Source: an uncultured Acetatifactor sp. (GTDB lineage Bacteria > Bacillota > Clostridia > Lachnospirales > Lachnospiraceae). Taken from it: a stretch of DNA of 64,000 nucleotides. The notes below the pieces were generated by a model that saw only the letters and a program-made list of their open reading frames with translations, searched no databases and had not been told where the DNA came from. The first letter of the stretch is position 1; the number at the start of each line of letters is the position of its first letter. The stretch spans positions 1 to 64,000 of the forward strand of contig CAJTXE010000024.1 in assembly GCA_910580225.1 (NCBI GenBank). Reading direction: 5' to 3'. Below, in pieces: positions 7,958 through 15,067 of this stretch. The translations under genes were made by a program, and so were the position numbers.

Positions 7958-9030
7958 ACTCTCTCGCCCAACTTCGGCTCTTTCACCCGTGCCAGCGCCT
8001 CTTCCAGGATATCTTCCGCCTTCCTCCCGGTGATTCTGGCTTTCTGGTTCAGGCGGACCCGATGGACTCCCACATCAATCAAAGCCCGCCTGATATCTTT
8101 GGGTACACAATAGTTTCTTCCCAATATATAAGCATACGCCCTGGCCATCTTCCCCAATGCCAGCGTCCCCCGGGGACTCATCCCCAGCTCCAGCATTTCA
8201 TGTTCCCTGGTGGCAACTGACAGCATTGTCATATATTTATACAGCGCATCATGAATAAAGATATCCTCTGTCTCTTCCTGCATGGCCAGAAGCACTTTCC
8301 CGTCAATCACAGCCTTCATTTGCTCCAGCGGTCTGGCTCTGTGCCTGCTTTTCAGCATCGCGATCTCATCCTCCGGCTGCGGATATCCCACGCTGATACA
8401 GATCAGAAAACGGTCCATCTGCGCCTCCGGGAGCCTCTGAGTGCCAAATGACCCCACCGGATTCTGCGTTGCCAATACAATAAAAGGACGGGGCACCTGC
8501 CTGGTGACACCGTCTACCGTTACACTGCCTTCCTCCATGACCTCCAAAAGAGCGGACTGAGTCTTGGGAGAAGTTCTGTTGATCTCATCCGCCAGCAGCA
8601 AATTGCACATAACCGCCCCCGGACGATAAACGAAACTCTCCGTCTCCTTCTGATACATGGAAAATCCCGTGATATCTGCCGGCATCACATCCGGTGTAAA
8701 CTGTACCCGGTTAGACTTCAGCCCCATGGCCTTCGAGAAAGCAATCGCCATCTCAGTCTTGCCCACCCCAGGCACATCCTCCAAAAGCACATTCCCCCGG
8801 GCCAGAATGGCTGCCATTACTTTCTCTATGCAGTCATCCTTGCCCACAATAACCTTTTTCACCTCATCCATGACCAGATGAACTTGATTCCTTAACTCTT
8901 CCAAACCAAACTCCCTTTCGGTATTCCGACAGCCCCACTCTGTTGACTCATTTTCCTCCGGAACCCAAATTCCCCAAGTGTGCCGTTCTGCCCTCTTTTT
9001 TATCTTCCGAACCGCCTCCATGTTCCTCAC
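7954..9030 (-). CDS. MoxR-family AAA+ ATPase
   Basis: A 358-residue AAA+ ATPase with Walker A VPGVGKTEMA (about 86-95), Walker B LLADEINRTSPKTQSALLEVMEEG (Asp148-Glu149), sensor 1 LATQNP, and the C-terminal lid with GMSPRGTLAL. MoxR proteins are chaperone-like ATPases that mature substrates together with DUF58 or vWA partners. About 40 extra N-terminal residues precede the AAA core. The start could be GTG 9030, which overlaps the stop of the upstream gene as GTGA, or ATG 9021, three codons in; neither has a strong SD. Confidence 0.85.
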   Translation of the reverse strand: MRNMEAVRKIKKRAERHTWGIWVPEENESTEWGCRNTEREFGLEELRNQVHLVMDEVKKVIVGKDDCIEKVMAAILARGNVLLEDVPGVGKTEMAIAFSKAMGLKSNRVQFTPDVMPADITGFSMYQKETESFVYRPGAVMCNLLLADEINRTSPKTQSALLEVMEEGSVTVDGVTRQVPRPFIVLATQNPVGSFGTQRLPEAQMDRFLICISVGYPQPEDEIAMLKSRHRARPLEQMKAVIDGKVLLAMQEETEDIFIHDALYKYMTMLSVATREHEMLELGMSPRGTLALGKMARAYAYILGRNYCVPKDIRRALIDVGVHRVRLNQKARITGRKAEDILEEALARVKEPKLGERV

Positions 9031-9689
9031 ACACAGAACGGGTTATTCGCTTTCTCATATCCGATGGTAGTACGTTCCCCATGACCGGGATATACTTTTG
9101 TCTCCTCCGGCAGTACGAACAGCCTGTCCCTGATAGAGCGAACCAGTGTCCCCATATTTCCTGTGGGAAAATCCGTCCTTCCCACGGACTCGGCAAATAA
9201 CGTATCACCGGATACCAATATGCCTGCCTCTTCAAAATAATAACAACAACCTCCCGCTGTATGACCGGGAGTAGAAATCACTTTACATGTCATATCCCCA
9301 ATGCAGATCTCATCCCCATCCTTCACATATACATCTGCATAAGTCTCACAGGCACGCCCCGCCTGTGCGGACACATTCAGCCGGGCACTTTTTAACAATT
9401 CACGCTCCGCCTCGCCGGCATATACACGGATCCCATCCAGTCCTTCCGCCTCTGCCAGGGCATTCGCTGCATCCCGAAGTGCATCCACCCCCCAGATATG
9501 GTCAAAATGACCGTGGGTCAGCAAAATACCTGCCACCCGGAAACCATTCTTCTGCAATGCCCTGTAGATATCGGCCCCTTTGTCCGCCGGATCCACAACG
9601 ATCGCCTCCTGTGCTCCGTCGCGATACAGAAAATAGCAATTCGTCTGACATACCCCCAGCACCATACGTCCTATCTTGATCTCAGCCAT
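9027..9689 (-). CDS. MBL-fold hydrolase, glyoxalase II-like (YcbL type)
   Basis: A 220-residue metallo-beta-lactamase-fold enzyme with THGHFDH (His59, His61, Asp63, His64), TPGHTAGG, VSGDTLF and YPGHGERTTIGYE, which together supply all ligands for a binuclear metal site. It is the short form without the glyoxalase II C-terminal domain. YcbL-like members hydrolyse thioesters such as S-lactoylglutathione or related acylated thiols; the substrate cannot be told here. It lies downstream of relA, where many Firmicutes place dtd, with a 160-bp gap. Confidence 0.8.
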   Translation of the reverse strand: MAEIKIGRMVLGVCQTNCYFLYRDGAQEAIVVDPADKGADIYRALQKNGFRVAGILLTHGHFDHIWGVDALRDAANALAEAEGLDGIRVYAGEAERELLKSARLNVSAQAGRACETYADVYVKDGDEICIGDMTCKVISTPGHTAGGCCYYFEEAGILVSGDTLFAESVGRTDFPTGNMGTLVRSIRDRLFVLPEETKVYPGHGERTTIGYEKANNPFCV

Positions 9690-9849
9690 CTCATTTAGCC
9701 TCCTTAAGACTCTCTGTTCCTATAAGCACGCAATCACGTCGTTCTGTTCACCCTTCCGGATATACCGCCTCTACGCCAGTGCCGTCGCGAATGACACACC
9801 CCATCTGCTCACCTCTGCCGAACCGGAAGAATGCCCGCGCTCTGCCTAC

Positions 9850-12255
9850 TCAGCCTGTAGCCCTCTCAATATCCACCACGCTCTCGATCCCCCGGATCTT
9901 ATCGATCACCCGGTTCAGCTCCTCCCTGCTTTCCACCTCAAAGGAGGTCTGCAGGGTAGCCAGCCCCTGTCTGCTCACTCTGGTATTCAGAGACAGAATA
10001 CTGATATTCCGCTCTGTCAATGCCTTGGTGATATCTGCCAGCAGACCGTTTCTGTTATTGGCATAGATATCGATCTCCGCCACATATTTCTCTGCCGCAT
10101 CCTCCGGAGCCTGCCATTCCGCATCAATAATACGCACACGCTCTATTTCAGGCAGATTCATCATATTCACACAATCGGTTCGATGAATGGAAATCCCCCG
10201 CCCCCTTGTGACGAATCCCACGATCTCATCCCCCGGTACGGGAGAACAGCATTTGGAAAACCGCACAGATAAATCCGCAATTCCCCTCACCACAATCCCG
10301 CTTCTGGATCTCATGGAAGCAGGCTTTGAGATGGACACCGCTCCTGCCTCGGCAATGCTGGCCAGAACCTCCTCATTTGTCATCTCCCTCTTATGCTCTC
10401 TGTCGTAGAGATCCTGCATCTTGTTGATGACCTGCCCTTCCTTCAGGGCACCATGACCGATGGCTGCCAGCACCGAATCCCAATCCCGAAAACCGTATTT
10501 ACGCATTACTGCATTCATATAGTCCTGTTTCAGCAGATTAGAAAGATTAATGGATTTTGTTTTACAATAATTTGCCAGCAGCTCCTTTCCCTTGACTATA
10601 TTGTCTTCCTTCAGCTCATTCTTGAACCACTGATTGATTTTATTCTTAGCCTGAGTACTTTTGACTACATTAAGCCAGTCACGGCTGGGGCCCTTGGAAT
10701 TCTGGGATGTGATGATCTCCACCCTGTCGCCGTTCTTAATCTCATAGTCAATGGTAACCAGCTTATCATTCACCCTGGCTCCCACCATCCGGTTGCCCAC
10801 CGCGGAATGAATGCTGTATGCAAAGTCAATGGTTGTAGACCCCGCCGGAAGATTCTTGACCTCACCGGTGGGTGTAAAGCAATATACATTATCCGAAAAA
10901 AGATCCAGGTCGTTCTTCAGCAGCTTCATAAACTCCCGATTATCCGACATATCCCGCTGCCACTCCAGAATCTGGCGCAGCCAGACCAGCTTTTCTTCTT
11001 CCTGGGCAGCCACTTTCCTGGCATCAGAAGCTTCCTTGTACTTCCAGTGGGCAGCAATCCCGTACTCTGCTGCTTTGTGCATCTCGAAAGTACGGATCTG
11101 AATCTCGAAAGGCTGTCCTGAACTGCCTATAAGTGTAGTGTGAAGGGATTGATACATATTCGCCTTGGGCATGGCAATATAATCCTTAAAACGTCCCGGG
11201 ATAGGTTTATACATCTCATGAATAACTCCCAGAGCCGCATAACAGTCTCTCACACTGTTCACGATAATCCGTACCGCAAACAAATCATAGATCTGGTCCA
11301 GCGTCTTGTCCTGATTCACCATCTTCTTATATATACTGAAAAAATGCTTTACTCGGCCGTCAATCTTTGCCTCGATTCCCGCATGCCGGATATGTTCGCT
11401 GACTTCATCCACAATACTCTGAATGTATTTCTCCCTGACACTTTTCCGCACGGATATCTTGTCTACAAGATCATAGTAAACTTCAGGCTCCAGATATTTT
11501 AAGGACAGGTCATCCAGCTCAATCTTCAGCTTGCTGATACCCAGTCTCTGGGCAATGGGACTGTAGATCTCCAGCGTTTCCCTGGCAATACGCTGCCGGC
11601 TCTCCGGTTTTTTAAACTGAAGAGTCCGCATATTATGAAGACGGTCTGCCAGCTTAATCAGTATCACACGGATATCTTTTGCCATGGCAAGGAACATCTT
11701 CCGCAGATTCTCCGCCTGCATCTCCAGCTTCTCATCCGGCTGATCACCGCCTGCAGACAGCGGAATCTTCTCCAGTTTTGTCACACCGTCTACCAGAAGC
11801 GCCACGTCCTCCCCAAACTCCCGCTTCATATCCTCCTCTGTCATAATGGTGTCTTCCACCACATCATGAAGGATCCCCGCAACGATCGTCTCCTTATCCA
11901 GCTCCAGATCCGCCAGAATGATTGCAACGTTCAACGGATGAATGATATACGGCTCTCCCGATTTCCGCAGCTGATCTTTATGTGCCTCCGCCGCAACTTT
12001 ATATGCCTTTTCAATCATGGAAATGTCGTCACTGGGATGATATTTTTGCACACGGTGAATCAGCTCCTGATAGAGACCATCAGGATCCACATATTCATGA
12101 TATTCGCTCATCTTTCCGTCGTCAAAAATTTCCTCATTCTTTTCTTCTGCCATAACATCCACGCTTTCTACACCCGTTATCTGTATCCCTTCATATTTCT
12201 GTCGGACCCCTTCTGCTGCCGGGCCGCTCCATCCCCATTTGTTCGGCGGGAACAA
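9850..12255 (-). CDS. relA: Bifunctional (p)ppGpp synthetase/hydrolase, RelA/SpoT family
   Basis: Full-length Rel enzyme of the stringent response. It has the HD hydrolase domain (HPLNVAIILADLELDKETIVAGILHDVVEDT, His130-Asp131), the synthetase domain (VKHFFSIYKKM, YDLFAVRIIV, PGRFKDYIAMPKANMYQSLHT), the TGS domain (VYCFTPTGEVKNLP), a conserved Cys/His region (SKCCSPVPGDEIVGFVTRGRGISIHRTDC) and a C-terminal ACT domain. Intact HD residues imply both synthesis and hydrolysis. The longest frame starts at TTG 12255 close to GGGAGAGG; ATG 12153 or ATG 12111 are plausible starts that give a usual-length protein. It lies 28 bp after apt. Confidence 0.95.
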   Translation of the reverse strand: MFPPNKWGWSGPAAEGVRQKYEGIQITGVESVDVMAEEKNEEIFDDGKMSEYHEYVDPDGLYQELIHRVQKYHPSDDISMIEKAYKVAAEAHKDQLRKSGEPYIIHPLNVAIILADLELDKETIVAGILHDVVEDTIMTEEDMKREFGEDVALLVDGVTKLEKIPLSAGGDQPDEKLEMQAENLRKMFLAMAKDIRVILIKLADRLHNMRTLQFKKPESRQRIARETLEIYSPIAQRLGISKLKIELDDLSLKYLEPEVYYDLVDKISVRKSVREKYIQSIVDEVSEHIRHAGIEAKIDGRVKHFFSIYKKMVNQDKTLDQIYDLFAVRIIVNSVRDCYAALGVIHEMYKPIPGRFKDYIAMPKANMYQSLHTTLIGSSGQPFEIQIRTFEMHKAAEYGIAAHWKYKEASDARKVAAQEEEKLVWLRQILEWQRDMSDNREFMKLLKNDLDLFSDNVYCFTPTGEVKNLPAGSTTIDFAYSIHSAVGNRMVGARVNDKLVTIDYEIKNGDRVEIITSQNSKGPSRDWLNVVKSTQAKNKINQWFKNELKEDNIVKGKELLANYCKTKSINLSNLLKQDYMNAVMRKYGFRDWDSVLAAIGHGALKEGQVINKMQDLYDREHKREMTNEEVLASIAEAGAVSISKPASMRSRSGIVVRGIADLSVRFSKCCSPVPGDEIVGFVTRGRGISIHRTDCVNMMNLPEIERVRIIDAEWQAPEDAAEKYVAEIDIYANNRNGLLADITKALTERNISILSLNTRVSRQGLATLQTSFEVESREELNRVIDKIRGIESVVDIERATG

Positions 12256-12283
12256 CGCCTCTCCCGGAAACCTCCCTTATCTC

Positions 12284-12808
12284 TTACTTTCCTTCATAGC
12301 AAATCGCAGACTCCAGCCGATACCCCGCAAGTCTTTCCCGTCCCTTTAATCCTGCCAGCTCCATCAAGACCACGATCCCCACGACCACCCCGCCCAGACT
12401 CTCAATCAATTTCACCATGGCCTCTGTAGTCCCGCCGGTAGCAATCAAGTCGTCCACGATCAGAACCCTCTGCCCCGGACGAATACTGTCCTTATGCATC
12501 TCTATGGTGGCACTTCCATATTCCAGCTCATAGGAGACGGATACAGTCTCTCTGGGAAGCTTGCCCGCCTTGCGGATCAGTACAAAGGGCTTTTTATGAT
12601 TATAGGCAATAGGCGTACCGAATATAAATCCTCTGGATTCCGGCCCTGCCACCACATCATAATCAAGTTCCCTTATCTTCTCTTCCATTGTATCAATGGC
12701 AAGCTGTAATCCGTCTGCATCCTGCAGTACACTGGTCACATCCCGAAATATAATGCCCGGTTCCGGAAAATCCGGTATGCTTACTACATATTCTTCAAGC
12801 TTCTTCAT
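12284..12808 (-). CDS. apt: Adenine phosphoribosyltransferase
   Basis: A 174-residue type I phosphoribosyltransferase that converts adenine and PRPP to AMP in purine salvage. It begins MKKLEEYVVSIPDFPEPGIIFRDVTSVL, contains AGPESRGFIFG, and has the PRPP-binding motif VLIVDDLIATGGTTEAM. Length is standard and the SD is GAAGAGGTAAAAAG. The apt-relA pair is conserved in Firmicutes and places adenine salvage next to guanine-nucleotide alarm metabolism. Confidence 0.95.
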   Translation of the reverse strand: MKKLEEYVVSIPDFPEPGIIFRDVTSVLQDADGLQLAIDTMEEKIRELDYDVVAGPESRGFIFGTPIAYNHKKPFVLIRKAGKLPRETVSVSYELEYGSATIEMHKDSIRPGQRVLIVDDLIATGGTTEAMVKLIESLGGVVVGIVVLMELAGLKGRERLAGYRLESAICYEGK

Positions 12809-12823
12809 CTTTTTACCTCTTCT

Positions 12824-13249
12824 CTATGTATTTCCCATATTTTTTCTGTCCACAAAATATTTTATGATATCACTTCTGGTGACAATACCGATAAACACAC
12901 TCCTGTCGTCAATAACCGGCACAAAATTCTGGTTTTTGGCACATTCCAGCAAATTCTCCATGGCAGTGTCAATACAGGCCGGTTTCACCTTACCGTTTTG
13001 CAGAAAGTCCCGCACGGTCATATGCTCCAGATTCTTAAGTGTAATATCTTCCAGCGTCTGATTGTATGCAAGAATATTCCACAGAAAATCTCCCACGCTT
13101 ATGACACCCACATACCTGTCCTCCATATCGATGACAGGTATGGCCGTAAAACCGCTTCTCCGCAGCTTCTCAAGTCCCTGCCTCAGCGTCATATCATCCC
13201 GAAGGTAAGCGACCTCTGCCTTCGGCAGTAAAAATGATGCAATGTTCAC
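12824..13249 (-). CDS. CBS-pair domain protein
   Basis: A 141-residue protein made of two CBS domains (FTAIPVIDMEDRYVGVISVGDFLW, and FVPVIDDRSVFIGIVTRSDIIKYF). Such stand-alone pairs bind adenine nucleotides; some Firmicute members bind c-di-AMP and talk to Rel. Location directly upstream of apt-relA makes that role attractive but unproven. The GTG start overlaps the stop of the DUF308 gene (GTGA). Confidence 0.8.
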   Translation of the reverse strand: MNIASFLLPKAEVAYLRDDMTLRQGLEKLRRSGFTAIPVIDMEDRYVGVISVGDFLWNILAYNQTLEDITLKNLEHMTVRDFLQNGKVKPACIDTAMENLLECAKNQNFVPVIDDRSVFIGIVTRSDIIKYFVDRKNMGNT

Positions 13250-13935
13250 AGCTCTGCTCCTTCATCCTTTATTTCCGACAATCCGTCATCGCTTTTTTCT
13301 CCATGCTCCTCTGCCTGCCGCTTTCCTCCCATACGTCTGTCATATTCCACCACTTCCGTAAACGTGGAATCCACAGCCTGGGCCCGGTCCAGAACCCCTT
13401 TCATCCTGCCTGCAATATAGAAAACCGTAATGCAGTCCGTAATACCGCTGAAAATCAGTCCGGCTCCTACCAGCTGAAACAAGAGGATCACCGCATCAAA
13501 CGGGTTTGCAATCAGCACGGCTCCGAATATGACATTGACTGCTGCCAGAATCAGCACTGCGATCCAGTTTCCACAGTCCATTCTCTTCATATCAATCACA
13601 TGCTGCAGCTTCACACAGCCGCTGGCAAGTACCAGAATCCCCAGGATTACCGGGATCAGCTCACTGATCCATTCCATTTTATAGAGAAAAAGCACTCCCA
13701 CCGCAATCCCTACCAGCCCGTATCCAAAATCATTCCGGTCATAATTGCGGCCTGCATCCCGCAGCAGATAACAGATCATGGATACGGCACCCACCAGAAT
13801 AAAAAGGATCCCCACCAGATATCCAAGGGTTCTGACCATGGTTTCCGGAATTGCAACCGTCACGATTCCCAGTATGATATAAAACAACGAAGTCATAATT
13901 GTCTGCCATTTAACCTGGTTCAGCAGCTTCCTCAT
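13246..13935 (-). CDS. DUF308 (HdeD-like) membrane protein
   Basis: A 229-residue protein with about six transmembrane helices in three pairs (for example TSLFYIILGIVTVAIPETMVRTLGYLVGILFILVGAVSM) and a charged cytoplasmic tail of about 45 residues (EVVEYDRRMGGKRQAEEHG). DUF308 proteins are related to HdeD; physiological function is not established in Firmicutes. The ATG follows GGAGGAAAATAAGG. It is the first gene of the run DUF308-CBS-apt-relA, and a terminator separates it from the SEC-C gene. Confidence 0.75.
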   Translation of the reverse strand: MRKLLNQVKWQTIMTSLFYIILGIVTVAIPETMVRTLGYLVGILFILVGAVSMICYLLRDAGRNYDRNDFGYGLVGIAVGVLFLYKMEWISELIPVILGILVLASGCVKLQHVIDMKRMDCGNWIAVLILAAVNVIFGAVLIANPFDAVILLFQLVGAGLIFSGITDCITVFYIAGRMKGVLDRAQAVDSTFTEVVEYDRRMGGKRQAEEHGEKSDDGLSEIKDEGAEL

Positions 13936-13968
13936 CCTTATTTTCCTCCTGACCGCTTTTGCCTTTTA

Positions 13969-14006
13969 CAAAAAGAACCCTTTTCGGTGAAAAGAGTCCT
14001 TTTTTG
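13969..14006 (-). terminator. Intrinsic terminator after the SEC-C gene
   Basis: On the minus strand AAAAAGGACTCTTTTC pairs with GAAAAGGGTTCTTTTT around ACC and runs into T residues. It sits 5 bp after the SEC-C stop. The mirror strand also reads as a hairpin with a T-run, so it may work both ways. No clear promoter lies between it and the DUF308 gene. Confidence 0.7.
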
Positions 14007-14010
14007 TCTG

Positions 14011-14514
14011 TTACTTTTTACCGCAGCATTTCTTGTATTTTTTGCCGCTGCCGCAGGGGCATGGGTCATTGGGATAGACTTTTGCCTCCTTTACAATGGT
14101 GGTTGAAGCTTTCTGCTCCTTGTACAGGGCTTTTCTGGTATCCTCGTCAAAAATATCCTTCCACTCTTCCAGATTATAAAGCCAGTCTGCTTCCGCCGCC
14201 ACCATATTTTTGTACAGCAGTGCCTTGTCAAACCCAAAATTTACTACAGTATCTTCTTCCATTTCCTCGATTGGGTTCTGTTCCTTCAGGCTGTCATTGA
14301 TCCCGTCCAGAAACCCCGTCATGGTCATAACAGACACCTTGTACCGGTCGGCCAGTTCTTTCACCGTTCCCTGCACCACTTCATCCGGCTTTTTCAGAAG
14401 CTGGGCATAGATTTCCTTTTCTTCCTTAAAATATGCCGCCCAAAATGCCTGCAGCTGATTTCTGTCCGCCGCATCATTGTATGCCATCTCTCTCCATTTT
14501 TCCAATAACGCCAT
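14011..14514 (-). CDS. SEC-C zinc-motif protein
   Basis: A 167-residue protein ending in the SecA C-terminal zinc motif PNDPCPCGSGKKYKKCCG (Cys-x-Cys plus Cys-Cys). The first 140 residues are helical and acidic, with conserved patches (VKELADRYKVSVMTMTGFLDGIND, NFGFDKALLYKNMVAAEADWLYNL). SEC-C tails bind ribosomes or SecB-like partners, but the role of this small family is unknown. It has its own promoter (14688-14716) and terminator. Confidence 0.75.
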   Translation of the reverse strand: MALLEKWREMAYNDAADRNQLQAFWAAYFKEEKEIYAQLLKKPDEVVQGTVKELADRYKVSVMTMTGFLDGINDSLKEQNPIEEMEEDTVVNFGFDKALLYKNMVAAEADWLYNLEEWKDIFDEDTRKALYKEQKASTTIVKEAKVYPNDPCPCGSGKKYKKCCGKK

Positions 14515-14687
14515 ATTCTACCACCTTTTCGAATCCTGCCGGACAAATCTGCCGGCTGTATTTTCCGCGGTACCTTTTATCACCGGCGGCCCTGTGATTT
14601 TGACAGTGCCTCCATTCTGCGGCATGTCCTGCTTTTAAAGGTGCAGTTCTCCTTCACCCGGCCATTCCCGTTATACCCGCTTCTACC

Positions 14688-14716
14688 AGTATATAACAGA
14701 TTATCTCCGAACACAA
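14688..14716 (-). promoter_or_regulatory. Predicted housekeeping promoter for the SEC-C gene
   Basis: Minus strand: TTGTGT (14716-14711), a 17-bp spacer, then TATACT (14693-14688). It gives a 5' leader of about 165 nt before the ATG at 14514. Confidence 0.55.
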
Positions 14717-14764
14717 TAAAAATCTTTTTCAAAATAAAATTTTATTTTCGAGTATAATCTGTTC

Positions 14765-14926
14765 ATTTCGTGCAACAATAATAAATGTCAAGGAACCCCC
14801 TCCTTTGATGATGCAAAAGAGAAAAAGTAATACTTAGGTTCCGCAGTTGTCGGAACCTTATCCTCCCCTTTTTATTAGTATGATCCCGGGCTTCGCGTCA
14901 GTGCAGGTCCGGGATTATCTTATTTT
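14765..14926 (+). ncRNA. Candidate small RNA with two C-rich segments and its own terminator
   Basis: In a 541-bp gap without a gene, a TATAAT (14753-14758, poor -35) precedes about 160 nt of structured sequence. First, TCAAGGA and TCCTTTGA pair around an ACCCCC loop (14788-14808). Second, AGGTTCCG (14836-14843) pairs with CGGAACCT (14851-14858) around seven bases. A second C-rich stretch, TCCTCCCC, follows. Finally ATCCCGG...CCGGGAT (14883-14915) is followed by a T-rich tract, a terminator shape. C-rich loops complementary to SD sequences are a hallmark of Gram-positive trans-acting sRNAs. GGAACC at 14792 could also pair with GGTTCC, an alternative fold. I recognise no known family. Confidence 0.4.
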
Positions 14927-14998
14927 TCATCTGCCGTAATTTTCGCTTTTCTCATTTCAGCCCTCTGCACAAACCATTTGTTCTGATCATATATTATT

Positions 14999-15026
14999 TT
15001 GACTTTAAGTGAAAAAATGATATATT
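14999..15026 (+). promoter_or_regulatory. Predicted promoter of the hybrid kinase/lipoprotein operon
   Basis: TTGACT (14999-15004), 16-bp spacer, TATATT (15021-15026). The expected transcription start is about 40 bases before the kinase ATG. It lies downstream of the sRNA terminator, so the operon is a separate unit. Confidence 0.7.
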
Positions 15027-15067
15027 ATATCTGAAATCGTTGTTGTTGTTTAAAGGTGAATTTAGTT

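Noticed and set aside
14765..14926. 6S RNA
   Set aside because: The 5' and 3' ends do not close into the long bulged duplex of 6S RNA, and the C-rich segments have no G-rich partner.
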